A stretch of DNA of 64,000 nucleotides from the NCBI GenBank assembly GCA_024636835.1, contig JAGXGH010000012.1:1-64000 (forward strand), written 5' to 3'. This document shows positions 27,129 through 36,042 of the stretch, one piece after another. Origin of the DNA: Verrucomicrobiales bacterium (lineage in GTDB: Bacteria; Verrucomicrobiota; Verrucomicrobiia; Verrucomicrobiales; SLCJ01). How positions within the stretch are numbered: the stretch's first letter is position 1; each line of letters opens with the position of its first letter. Position numbers and translations under genes: made by a program. Under the pieces are notes generated by a model. That model was given only the letters and a program-made list of their open reading frames with translations, was not told where the DNA came from and made no database searches.

Positions 27129-28553
27129 ATGACGAATAGCTTTTCTTTCCTCAAATGGGCATGTTCTGCATCACTCGTGACAGTGTTTTCCTTCTCTTCC
27201 CTTTGCGCGGAGGATGGTTGGAAATCTGTGAAAACCAAGGAGTTCTTCGGAAAAGAAACGGCCCAAGAGCGTGGCAAGCGCATGGAATGGTTTGGCGATG
27301 CTCGGTTCGGCATGTTCATCCACTGGGGGCTTTATTCCGTCCCCGCAGGTGATTGGAAAGGTGAACCGGTGAAGCGCAATAATGCCGAGTGGATACAGTC
27401 ACACGCGCAAATTCCATCTGCCGATTACTCAGAGCTTATTCATCAGTTTAACCCGACGAAATACGATCCCGAGAAATGGATGGAACTCGCTGCATTCGCG
27501 GGAATGAAATACGTGGTCATCACCTCGAAACATCACGAAGGGTTTTGCCTTTGGGACTCGAAATACACCGATTTTGATGTGGCATCGACTCCTTATGGCA
27601 AGGATCTGCTGAAGCCGCTGGCTGAGGCCGCGCGCAAGAACGGGCTCAAGATGTGCTGGTATCACTCCATTCTGGATTGGCATCATCCTGACTATGGTTT
27701 CAAGAAAAGTTGGCGTGGTAATGCCTCAAATCCGAGCCCGGACATGGACGCCTACACAGGGTACATGAAAAATCAGCTCGCTGAACTGCTCACTAATTAT
27801 GGGGATATCGGCACTGTTTGGTTCGACGGTGAATGGGAGAAGGAAGCGTGGACCCACGAGCGTGGCTTGGATCTTTACAACTACTGCCGCAGCCTCCAGC
27901 CAAATACCTTGGTCAACAACCGAGTCGACACCGGACGCAAGGGAATGGATGGGATGAACAAGAGCGCAGGTTTCGCAGGAGATTTCAGCACACCTGAACA
28001 GCAGATCCCTGAAACGGGATTTCCGGAAGGCGTCTATTGGGAGTCGTGCATGACCATTAATGACTCCTGGGGATACAAGACGCGCGACACCGACTGGAAA
28101 TCCACGACGACTCTCATTCGCAACCTTGTGGATGTTTCCTCCAAGGGCGGCAATTACTTGCTGAATGTTGGACCCAAGCCCGATGGCACATTCCCTGAGG
28201 CAATCGTCGAGAGATTGAAGGGAATGGGTGAATGGATGAGAGTTCATAGCTCTGCGATCTACGGCACCAAAGCGAGTCCGATCGGAAAGCCTGAGTTTGA
28301 TGGACGCCTGACAATCAAGGAGAATGCCGACGGCACCCTCACCATCCACGTGTTTGTGTTTAACAAGCCTGAAGGTGGTAAGATCGTGCTTAAAGGGCTT
28401 GCCGGTGCACCTGTCGGAAATGTCCGATCTCTCACTGAACCAAAAGCGCAACCGCTGAGCCTATCGGCTGATGACGGTTCTTTGAGTTTCGTGATAGATG
28501 GCGAGTTGCCGAACAAACATGCGAGTGTTTACAAGATTGTATTGAAAGGCTGA
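27129..28553 (+). CDS. Alpha-L-fucosidase, GH29, secreted
   Basis: A 474-residue enzyme with a signal peptide (residues 1-27, ending SLCA). GH29 motifs: FGMFIHWGLYSVPAGDW at 60-76, KHHEGF at 134-139 and VWFDGEW at 230-236, in which D233 is the expected catalytic nucleophile. LLNVGPKPDG follows later, and a small C-terminal beta domain begins around residue 400. GH29 enzymes release terminal alpha-L-fucose with retention. The ATG at 27129 is chosen for its signal peptide and the G-rich run before it; an ATG at 27114 would add five residues. It converges on the next gene with a 5-bp gap. Confidence 0.92.
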   Translation: MTNSFSFLKWACSASLVTVFSFSSLCAEDGWKSVKTKEFFGKETAQERGKRMEWFGDARFGMFIHWGLYSVPAGDWKGEPVKRNNAEWIQSHAQIPSADYSELIHQFNPTKYDPEKWMELAAFAGMKYVVITSKHHEGFCLWDSKYTDFDVASTPYGKDLLKPLAEAARKNGLKMCWYHSILDWHHPDYGFKKSWRGNASNPSPDMDAYTGYMKNQLAELLTNYGDIGTVWFDGEWEKEAWTHERGLDLYNYCRSLQPNTLVNNRVDTGRKGMDGMNKSAGFAGDFSTPEQQIPETGFPEGVYWESCMTINDSWGYKTRDTDWKSTTTLIRNLVDVSSKGGNYLLNVGPKPDGTFPEAIVERLKGMGEWMRVHSSAIYGTKASPIGKPEFDGRLTIKENADGTLTIHVFVFNKPEGGKIVLKGLAGAPVGNVRSLTEPKAQPLSLSADDGSLSFVIDGELPNKHASVYKIVLKG

Positions 28554-28558
28554 AGGGA

Positions 28559-29275
28559 CTACTCGCTCTGCGTTTCCTTATCGACATCGACTCCAAGGGT
28601 GATGAGGATTTCGTTCAGCATCGTGTATGTTGCTGGCGTGATTTCTTCTCTCTCGGTGTGCTGTTGCTCCACTGCTGCTTTCGCGAGCATTGGAATGTTC
28701 GATTCTGAGTTCGTTACGATCAGCCATGATGCGTAACGGAGAATGTAGATGTTAGCCGAGGGCTTTATCTCGTGTGTCTCAACGAGTACCCCGTTCTCCA
28801 GGCGGTCGATATCTACACGGTGGGCGGCGAGCGTGCTCAATCGATTGCGGAATGGGCGGAGTTTTTCGGCGATGGTTTCGGCATCCCATTCGCTGCACAT
28901 GGCGATGGTGAAGCCGGAGTATTCGCCATGTCCAGCGGCGAGCGTGCTGATGCGAAATGTTGCAGGCAGTTCATCGAACTTGGGCAGCGGACTGAATTTA
29001 CCACAGAAGGCATCCCACGCCCGAGTCAGTTGCTCGCGGCTACCTGTGTCGTCGCTTTTTTGTAGATTACCATGCCATTCGGAGAGCCGCTCAGTGGAAC
29101 TCAAGGGTGGTATAGTGAGGTCTTCATTCTGCTGATTGACTCCGGCCTTTCCTTCATCGTTCGGCGCGATCTGGACAAGCGCGACAATAAGCCCAGCCAC
29201 GACTAGGCAGATGAAAATGAGGCCGAATCGGGAACTCATCAGGATCGGAAGTGGGCGCGAACTCGGGCTGGTCAC
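28559..29275 (-). CDS. Membrane-anchored hypothetical protein
   Basis: A 238-residue protein with one N-terminal membrane segment (about residues 17-36) and a large extracytoplasmic or periplasmic part. I recognise no family. TLAAGHGEYSGFTIAMCSEWDAETIAEKLRPF and IYILRYASWLIVTNSESN suggest an alpha/beta domain with a conserved-looking core. It is monocistronic, convergent with the fucosidase gene (5-bp gap, no terminator seen). A later in-frame ATG (MSSRFGL) is an alternative start. Confidence 0.6.
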   Translation of the reverse strand: MTSPSSRPLPILMSSRFGLIFICLVVAGLIVALVQIAPNDEGKAGVNQQNEDLTIPPLSSTERLSEWHGNLQKSDDTGSREQLTRAWDAFCGKFSPLPKFDELPATFRISTLAAGHGEYSGFTIAMCSEWDAETIAEKLRPFRNRLSTLAAHRVDIDRLENGVLVETHEIKPSANIYILRYASWLIVTNSESNIPMLAKAAVEQQHTEREEITPATYTMLNEILITLGVDVDKETQSE

Positions 29276-29515
29276 ATAAACACGTTGGCGTGATCGTTTG
29301 ACGATGGCAAGCGCTTCCGAACATGCTGTGCGGGGAATGTCTTCTACCGGTTTCGATTAAAAATATGAGTATCCGCCGCACAAGTATTTTCTATCAACCA
29401 ACTCCGCGCACACTCGTGTCAGATCAATGCCAAGATTTGGCCTCAGTTGGTGCGATTACCTGTTGCTTCCTCGTATGGATTCTGAACACTGAGTGAGAAC
29501 GTTTCTCTCACACGC

Positions 29516-30118
29516 ATGATCGCATTTCTTAAAGGAACCCTCGAACGCAACCTCGCTCAGCAACTGATCGTCGATGTCAATGGCGTTGGGTATTCGGTTG
29601 ATGTGCCAAGCGGTGCGTTCGATTCCTTTCAGGTGGGTGCGACAGTGAAAGTGCTTACTCATCTTCACGTCCGAGAGAATGCACACGTGTTGTTTGGTTT
29701 CGCCACTGCGGATCAACGAGATCTCTTCCTGCTACTCATTGAACGTGTCAGCGGGGTAGGCCCGAAGTTGGCGATGTCGGTGCTCGGTGGAATGTCGGTG
29801 GAGGATTTCCGAGCCTGTGTGGTCGCGGGTGACCTGACGGCACTCTCGAAAGTGAAGGGTGTCGGCAAGAAAACGGCTGAACGAGTGATTCTTGAGCTGA
29901 AGGACAAGGTTGGGGTTGCGGACGCCTGGCAGGCGGTTGCCGATGCTGGTGCGTCTGCTGGTGGACGCGCGGCGAGCGAAGCCTTGTTGGCATTGATCTC
30001 ACTCGGCTACAAGCAAGTCGACGCGCAGAAAGCGCTAGCCGCCGCTACGAAACTTGCTGGCGATAATGAACTCTCCGCCGATGGCTTGATTCGTGCGGCT
30101 TTGAAGCAGTTGAATTAG
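29516..30118 (+). CDS. ruvA: Holliday junction branch-migration protein RuvA
   Basis: A 200-residue protein of standard RuvA size. It has the N-terminal OB-fold (MIAFLKGTLE; VDVNGVGYSVDVPS; HLHVRENAHVLFGF), two helix-hairpin-helix motifs (VSGVGPKLAMSVLGG and VKGVGKKTAERVILELKDK) and a C-terminal RuvB-binding domain after an Ala/Gly linker (EALLALISLGYK...ADGLIRAALKQL). RuvA tetramers bind four-way junctions and load RuvB. ruvB and ruvC are not adjacent in this window. Confidence 0.95.
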   Translation: MIAFLKGTLERNLAQQLIVDVNGVGYSVDVPSGAFDSFQVGATVKVLTHLHVRENAHVLFGFATADQRDLFLLLIERVSGVGPKLAMSVLGGMSVEDFRACVVAGDLTALSKVKGVGKKTAERVILELKDKVGVADAWQAVADAGASAGGRAASEALLALISLGYKQVDAQKALAAATKLAGDNELSADGLIRAALKQLN

Positions 30119-30176
30119 GAAATAGACTGCATCCTTCGACGTTGATTTGCCGATGCCGTGCGTAAGAGTGAAGGTG

Positions 30177-31523
30177 ATGACGAAAAACGCTCAATTAGAT
30201 CTTCGTGAGGGGCTTTCTCCTGTGGAACGTGTGGCTGCGGTGAAATCTGCGATGCCTGAGGGAGGTATGTTCGCAGGCATGGAATGGCGAATCTCACCGG
30301 ATCCCTTCGTGTTGACGAAGAGTGAGCACAAGGAACTGGAGAAGCTCGGCTATCGCTTGTGGCAATATGTTCAGGCCTGTGATTTGATCTATCGTTGGAG
30401 CCAACAGGGCAAGGCTCCTGCTTGGGTGGCTGATTTACTGTCTGCGGGTAAGCCGAAATGGATGATCGATCTTGTCTCTGAGAAGGGGATGACGAATGAG
30501 TTTCCTCGGGTGTTGCGGCCAGATCTTATTTTGACGGATGATGGTTTTGCGATGAGTGAACTCGATAGCGTGCCTGGCGGGGTTGGACTACTCGGCTGGA
30601 AGAATCGCACCTATGCAGCGCTAGGTGAAAAGGTCATTGGCGGAGCGAACGGAATGATTGATGGTTTCGCTTCGTTGTTTCCGAATGGCGCAGACCTCTT
30701 GGTGTCCCAAGAGAGCGCCGACTACCGCCCGGAGATGGAATGGTTGGCGGGTGAGCTCAATGCCTTGGGTGGTGAGCATTTTGCCGTTCACGATGCCGAG
30801 GGCGCGCAGGTCGCCAGCGGAAGAGACGTTTACCGATTCTTTGAATTGTTCGATTTTGAGAACATCGCAGGATCTCGTGAATTGGCGCAACGAGCGGCTG
30901 CGGGCGATGTGAGGATTTCCGCGCCGGTTAAACCGTGGATCGAAGAAAAGCTATGGCTCGCTTTGTTTTGGTCTGCTCCGTTGCGAGAAATCTGGGCAAA
31001 GGCCATGCGGCGCAACCACTGGGAGGGATTGTCGAATGTGATTCCTTACGGATGGGTCGTCGATCCGACGCCGCTGCCACCACATGCCGTGTTACCCCGC
31101 CTTGAAGTGCAGAGTTGGGATGAGGTGAAACAGTTCTCCCAGTCAGAGCGGGAGTTGGTCCTGAAGATCAGCGGATTCGATGACACGGCGTGGGGGAGTC
31201 GTGGAGTGAAGATTGGTCACGATATATCATCTCCCGAGTGGTCAATCGCCCTCGATGACGCCCTCGGCGCCTTTGGAAGCCATCCGCATGTTCTCCAAAG
31301 ATTTCACAAAGGTCGAGTGGTGAAGCATCAGTTCTGGAATGAACAGCGCGGCGAAATGGAAACCATGGATGGACGCGTGCGGCTCACTCCATACTATTTT
31401 GTGAGTAGAAACGATGACACCGTCTCACTCGGCGGCGTTCATGCTACCATCTGCCCTGCCGATAAAAAAATCCTCCACGGAATGACCGACGCCGTGATGG
31501 TTCCTTGTGTGGTTGGAGAGTAG
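30177..31523 (+). CDS. Uncharacterised protein, possibly ATP-grasp-like
   Basis: A 448-residue cytoplasmic protein of no family I can name. LRPDLILTDDGF and ELDSVPGGVGLLGW are reminiscent of circularly permuted ATP-grasp enzymes (peptide or glutathionylspermidine synthetase type), as is the C-terminal SERELVLKISGFDDTAWGSRGVKIG, which could be the ATP-binding Lys/Gly loop. This is pattern-based inference only. ATG at 30177 is preceded by GAAGGTG and preferred to the ATG at 30147. It follows ruvA by 58 bp. Confidence 0.55.
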   Translation: MTKNAQLDLREGLSPVERVAAVKSAMPEGGMFAGMEWRISPDPFVLTKSEHKELEKLGYRLWQYVQACDLIYRWSQQGKAPAWVADLLSAGKPKWMIDLVSEKGMTNEFPRVLRPDLILTDDGFAMSELDSVPGGVGLLGWKNRTYAALGEKVIGGANGMIDGFASLFPNGADLLVSQESADYRPEMEWLAGELNALGGEHFAVHDAEGAQVASGRDVYRFFELFDFENIAGSRELAQRAAAGDVRISAPVKPWIEEKLWLALFWSAPLREIWAKAMRRNHWEGLSNVIPYGWVVDPTPLPPHAVLPRLEVQSWDEVKQFSQSERELVLKISGFDDTAWGSRGVKIGHDISSPEWSIALDDALGAFGSHPHVLQRFHKGRVVKHQFWNEQRGEMETMDGRVRLTPYYFVSRNDDTVSLGGVHATICPADKKILHGMTDAVMVPCVVGE

Positions 31524-31680
31524 GTGTCCGTAGCCGCACTGTTCAAGCTGGAGTCTACCGCTATCAGCTGCGTATGGATGGGGAATTGGCATGGGCAACT
31601 TTCCTTTCCTTTTCATAGCCAGCTTGCATCGTAATGGCATGGGCCCTCTCGGAGTCAGATCCAGCACGATTTTCCCCTGA

Positions 31681-31709
31681 TTGATCAGATAATTCTATTG
31701 ACTTATAAT
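31681..31709 (+). promoter_or_regulatory. Sigma70-type promoter of the PEP-CTERM gene
   Basis: TTGATC (31681-31686), a 17-nt spacer, then a perfect TATAAT (31704-31709), lying 40-72 bp ahead of the candidate start codons of the PEP-CTERM gene. A transcription start near 31716 is expected. A second TTGACT overlaps the spacer. Confidence 0.6.
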
Positions 31710-31781
31710 GTAGTATCGCTCAAATTGTAGCGTGATCGTTAATTTTACATGCGATTTACAGGGTTAGTAGCCTACCTCCCC

Positions 31782-32495
31782 ATGCAACTAGTCAAATTCT
31801 GCAAGCTAATCATACTTGCCCCCATCCTCGCCTCATCATCGCTTCAAGGTGCTGTGTTGATCGATCAGTTCAACAACACCGCAAGTGGTGGAACGGTTGA
31901 TCTCCTGATCCAGACACTTCCTTCGGCAACCCCTACTACCGCTACTTTCACAGGTACCGGGATTTCGGGGGTTTTGGGTGGTGAGCGCCGTTTTACCATA
32001 GTCCGCACCGTCGCGACAGGTGCTGGTGATCGCCGGATCACCGCCTCCATTTCCACTGCATCACCATATTTTCTTCAATATTCATCCTCAAGCGGTGCAG
32101 GAGGATACCTGGAGTTGCAATACGGTGTGACAACGCCGCTCAATTTCAATATGTTAGGCAATAGCCAATTTGAAATCGATTTTGAAAGCTATGATTTGCC
32201 GGGAGGTCAGTCGCTCGTCGTTTCTCTCCTTTTGAATAGCTCAGCAGGTTCTGGTACGCTTGTCCGCTCGCTTACAACGGACGGTGGTATTCTTACTTTT
32301 GAATTCAGCGATCCGAATTACGCTAGTGTTAATTTCTCTGATATTGATTCCATCACTGCACGCTTCACAGCCCCTAGAGGAGCAGATTTCAATGTTAACT
32401 CGATTACAGCAACAGCGGTTCCTGAACCCTCTGTAGGGCTGATGTCCCTAGCTGGAGCCGCGTTTTTGATTTCTCGGAGACGTCGCTCTTGCTAG
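31782..32495 (+). CDS. PEP-CTERM sorting-domain surface protein
   Basis: A 237-residue secreted protein with a signal peptide (MQLVKFCKLIILAPILASSS...), a Thr/Ser-rich beta-strand body and a C-terminal sorting tail: VPEPS, a hydrophobic stretch, then RRRRSC. PEP-CTERM tails are recognised by an exosortase-type transpeptidase and are common in Verrucomicrobiota that make exopolysaccharide. No exosortase gene is in the window. The body is not recognisable. The ATG at 31782 is preferred; 31749 would add 11 residues. Confidence 0.8.
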   Translation: MQLVKFCKLIILAPILASSSLQGAVLIDQFNNTASGGTVDLLIQTLPSATPTTATFTGTGISGVLGGERRFTIVRTVATGAGDRRITASISTASPYFLQYSSSSGAGGYLELQYGVTTPLNFNMLGNSQFEIDFESYDLPGGQSLVVSLLLNSSAGSGTLVRSLTTDGGILTFEFSDPNYASVNFSDIDSITARFTAPRGADFNVNSITATAVPEPSVGLMSLAGAAFLISRRRRSC

Positions 32496-32656
32496 TCATC
32501 CAAGGGTGAATTAGGAATGTGGCAAAGTGGGTCAATGGTGTCTGTCTTAGTGCCCGATACCAAGCGCATAGTAACCATTATCGGATAATGGTGAATCGAA
32601 GAATGTCTAAATGATTGACCTGAGGTCTATCTTGATTCGCTCCCCACTGACTCTCT

Positions 32657-33358
32657 ATGACTATGGCCGCCGTTATCGCTATACTCACCGTACCGGTGCT
32701 GTCGGCAATTACAGTGGGTAGCATTCTTTTGAGGCGCGCCTTTGCGCGCGAGAAGCTCCTACCCGAAGAATTTGCACTTGCTGCGGCATGGGTCTTTGTC
32801 GTTGGTAGCATGGTTTGGCTTGGCGCCTATCTTAATGGATCTACCCTTCTTGGCTTCGCCTCACCATGGACGTGGATCACGGCGGCTCACTTTACCTTTG
32901 CGGGCTATGGAGCATTGACCGTCACTGCGCTGTCTTGTCGTGTGGTGACGAACAAGCGGGCTTTGAAAATCCTTCGGATTCTCCTCATCGCCCATCCTGT
33001 TACCTATTTGGTGACTGCGGCTGGCATTCTTGGCTATCGCTATTGTGATGAGATAGCGACGACGACTTACGCGATTATTTTCCTTATACAATTGGGTGCG
33101 GTCGTTTTTGGAAAACCTACCCGCATGGCTCGTGCCCCTTTGGTTCTCCTCCTGTTTGCTCTGAGCGTCCCCCTTGTGACCATGGTGCCCGCGCTCGCTT
33201 GGGCATGGGGTATTCCGATTTTCGATATTTTTGAAATGGTACGATATCACGGCATTGTCAATGCCATCGGCCACGTGGGTCTTGGGCTTTGTGCTTTAGC
33301 TTGGGGTCGCGCTCAGTCACACTCTGCTATTCCTAAGGGGCTTCATCCGACTCCGTGA
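32657..33358 (+). CDS. YndJ-like polytopic membrane protein
   Basis: A 233-residue protein with about seven membrane segments. The motifs ITAAHFTFAGYGAL and MVRYHGIVNAIGHVGLG match what I recall of the YndJ family (His in a membrane helix, HGxxNAxG near the end). The family's function is unknown. The gene stands alone; neighbouring genes give no clue. The 250 bp after it (33359-33611) show nothing recognisable. Confidence 0.55.
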   Translation: MTMAAVIAILTVPVLSAITVGSILLRRAFAREKLLPEEFALAAAWVFVVGSMVWLGAYLNGSTLLGFASPWTWITAAHFTFAGYGALTVTALSCRVVTNKRALKILRILLIAHPVTYLVTAAGILGYRYCDEIATTTYAIIFLIQLGAVVFGKPTRMARAPLVLLLFALSVPLVTMVPALAWAWGIPIFDIFEMVRYHGIVNAIGHVGLGLCALAWGRAQSHSAIPKGLHPTP

Positions 33359-33611
33359 GTATCAGATTTCATCGCATGCCAATCTTCAGCTTCCATCTTG
33401 TAGAGACGTCACCTGTCACAACGGCGAGGGTCTTCTGTCGTCCACCTACTAGAGATCTGGGACATGGTGCATGGTAAGGCCTCAGGTTCTGGAGCAGACC
33501 ACCACGCCAAGGCGATGGATGAACGAAATCGTAAAGACTTTCACCACAAGTTTACCACGCTCCGCTTTCGAGCGCTTTCCGAGCACGGCGAGTGGTTGGG
33601 ACGGAGGGATA

Positions 33612-34442
33612 TTATTCCGACTTGACCACTCCCAAACCGATCAATCGCTCGATCTGTGGGATCAGTGCATCAGCCATAACCGCATAGCCTGCGGGCGTGA
33701 GGTGCGTGCCATCGCTGAACAATTCGGGTTTGATCGAGCCCTCTGCGTTCAGGAAGCGATCTTCCAAATCCATGAAGACGACCTCATCCTTGGGATAGCT
33801 GTAGCTGGCGAGGATACGGTTGGTCTCGCGGCACTTCGCCCACTTTGTCTTGTCCTTCACCGGCAGGATGCCGAGCACGATCACACGTGTCATTGGTAGC
33901 TTGTTGCGAAAGGTCTGCGCAACAGCGCGCACACCATCGGCGACCTCGCTGGGTGGTGTGTCCATACCAAGATCCCATTTTACATTGCCGCCATCGCTTT
34001 GCATGACTCCGTAGTTATTCGTGCCGCATAGTAAGATGGCGACACGCGGTGCCTGGCCTTCTGCAAAATCGAGGTTGCCATTGGTCACTCGGTATAACAT
34101 TACCGGCGTGATGTCGCCAGAGTTGCCCATGTTGATCGGATGATACTTGGCAAACTGCTTTTCCCAGACGGTTTTGCCCGCGGCTTTTCCTATCGACCAG
34201 GCAAGTGTGATCGAGTCGCCAAAGAAAACCACCTGCGAGCCATCGGCCTTGGCGACCTCTTTGTTGACGCGTTCAAATTCACTGTGCCAGTAGGCGTCGT
34301 GAATTTTTTCGGGCGCGGTTGTGCTGGAGGAAGTCGAAATAGGATCCGAGAATTGCGGGCTGGTTTCCTGCGATTGGGAGTTAATCACAGTCAATGTGAG
34401 CGACATCGCCACGATGAATGGGCGGTAAGGTTGGGGGAGCAT
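33612..34442 (-). CDS. Secreted SGNH/GDSL hydrolase
   Basis: A 276-residue esterase of the SGNH (PAF-acetylhydrolase-like) fold with a probable signal peptide (to about residue 24). All four blocks are present: GDSIT at 75-79 (nucleophile S77), GNSGD at 106-110, GTNN at 140-143 and DGTHL with D244/H247. Such enzymes remove acyl groups from carbohydrates. It is the last gene of a - strand run that starts at 41388, 44 bp after the beta-propeller gene upstream. Confidence 0.88.
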   Translation of the reverse strand: MLPQPYRPFIVAMSLTLTVINSQSQETSPQFSDPISTSSSTTAPEKIHDAYWHSEFERVNKEVAKADGSQVVFFGDSITLAWSIGKAAGKTVWEKQFAKYHPINMGNSGDITPVMLYRVTNGNLDFAEGQAPRVAILLCGTNNYGVMQSDGGNVKWDLGMDTPPSEVADGVRAVAQTFRNKLPMTRVIVLGILPVKDKTKWAKCRETNRILASYSYPKDEVVFMDLEDRFLNAEGSIKPELFSDGTHLTPAGYAVMADALIPQIERLIGLGVVKSE

Positions 34443-34486
34443 ATTCGTATGAGTTTGTAACTTAAAATTTGTCGAGTGTGTTGAGC

Positions 34487-36025
34487 TTATTTCATCGAGA
34501 TGCTTATCTGATCTAGAATGGGCTTGGAGGGATTCTTGCTTGTGTCTGTGAGCCGCAGTTCAAAGCCAAAACCACGAGCAGCCGGTAAACTGGATAGATC
34601 CAATTCCGCGGGCGTGCGTTTGATCTGCTTGGAGAATCCTTCGATGTAATCGTAGGACTCTTTAACAGCCTGCCACTCCGTCCAGGTGTCGATGTTGCCA
34701 TCGCCGCTGGTGTCCACTCCGGCACGAGCTTCGACGGATTCGACCCAGGGGCCGGGGCTGACGTAGTCTGATCTCGTCTGGTTGATCAGGTAGAATTTTC
34801 CCTCAGCAAAGCCGATGTCTGGATCGGGATGCCCTTGGCCGATTTCACCACAGAAGGTGAACGGTTTATCAAGACTTTCGGAGGTGAACCATGCGATGCG
34901 TATTTTTCCATCCGTGGAATGGTAGTCGCTGAAGAGATAATACTGTCCGCCGATGCTGATGGCGGCCCAGTCACCGAAGGCATCCTGTGCGGGTTCATGA
35001 ACTTCATATTCGGCAGTATTGCTCTTCCAGTCGGGGTGTTGCATCCAATGGGGGTGCTGATAGGTCGCTTTCTTCCCAGTCGGTTTGGTGCGCAGATCCA
35101 CGGCGGGTGGAAGGATGCTGAACTCCTTGGTTCCGTCCTTGCTGACTGCGTGTCCCGCCAAGGGCGAGTCCCATGAATGAGTGCGAGCGTTGATGGGCGA
35201 CCAATCCTCGTAGATGACATGGAAGTTGCCTTCGAGATCGCGAATGAAGCTGCAGTCCGAGCCGTCCGATGGATCTTTGAATGCGAGGCCCATGTTTTTA
35301 CCCGGCATGCCGTCGGTGAGATCTTCATCGATGAAGAGATGCGGGTCCTGGTCATTCGGATAGTCATAGTAGAGGTAAGTCTTTCCGTCGACCTGCTCGG
35401 CGGTTGTTACCCAGCGCGATACACTTTCTGTCACAGGGCCGTGGTGCACCCAGTTGACCATGTCCTTGCTTTGCCATGCGTGGTATCCGCCGAGATCTGG
35501 CTTCAAGCCGCCTGGGGCATCGAATTGATTGGGGTAAGGGGTAGTGGTCAACGGAATATCAAAACCCTTGAGTGTAGCTGCTTGTGCTTTGAAATCCTTC
35601 CAGCGCCCTTTCCTCGCGGCTTCCTTGTCATGTTTTGAGCTACTATTATTGTAAGGTCCGTAAAGGCCAAAGAGCCAATAATCGCCGGGGCCTTTTACCA
35701 AGAAAACCGGTGCGTCTTCGAGGTTGCTTGGTCCCACCTTGTCAATGGGGTTCCAGTTCTGCCATGCGGGAGACTGGGTCAGCGTCATTTTGTCGAAGGT
35801 CTGCTTGTTCTCGAAGGTTTTTACGACACTGGAATAAACCGAGGTCTGCGCAGACGGCGTGGCCAGGCCGTCCTTGAACTCTAAATTCTCGCTCTTGGCG
35901 GCGGCTGATGTCCATTCTTCCGTGGTGTCGATCTGCCACTCGTTCGCGGGTTCATTGGCATTTGCGCTGAGACAGCAGCCTAGAAGGGCGAAGGCAATCG
36001 CATTCTGAATGTTCGAATATTTCAT
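34487..36025 (-). CDS. Secreted GH43/GH32-like beta-propeller protein
   Basis: A 512-residue protein with a signal peptide ending SANA. The body has repeated propeller-blade patterns (DYWLFGLYGPY, GKTYLYYDYPND, GQYYLFSDYHS, GKFYLINQTRS) and acidic residues where five-bladed glycosidases keep catalytic Asp/Glu (EDAPVFLVKG, SDCSFIRDLEGNFHVIYEDW, GHPDPDIGF). The family cannot be fixed by eye; GH43-like or GH117-like are options. It sits 17 bp after the gene at 36043-37494 and is probably cotranscribed with it. Confidence 0.65.
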   Translation of the reverse strand: MKYSNIQNAIAFALLGCCLSANANEPANEWQIDTTEEWTSAAAKSENLEFKDGLATPSAQTSVYSSVVKTFENKQTFDKMTLTQSPAWQNWNPIDKVGPSNLEDAPVFLVKGPGDYWLFGLYGPYNNSSSKHDKEAARKGRWKDFKAQAATLKGFDIPLTTTPYPNQFDAPGGLKPDLGGYHAWQSKDMVNWVHHGPVTESVSRWVTTAEQVDGKTYLYYDYPNDQDPHLFIDEDLTDGMPGKNMGLAFKDPSDGSDCSFIRDLEGNFHVIYEDWSPINARTHSWDSPLAGHAVSKDGTKEFSILPPAVDLRTKPTGKKATYQHPHWMQHPDWKSNTAEYEVHEPAQDAFGDWAAISIGGQYYLFSDYHSTDGKIRIAWFTSESLDKPFTFCGEIGQGHPDPDIGFAEGKFYLINQTRSDYVSPGPWVESVEARAGVDTSGDGNIDTWTEWQAVKESYDYIEGFSKQIKRTPAELDLSSLPAARGFGFELRLTDTSKNPSKPILDQISISMK

Positions 36026-36042
36026 GATTTAGGAGTTAGGAG

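Noticed and set aside
33359-33611. Possible short gene in the gap after the YndJ-like gene
   Set aside because: The only open frame (33471-33899) overlaps the SGNH hydrolase antisense and has no start signal or known motif.
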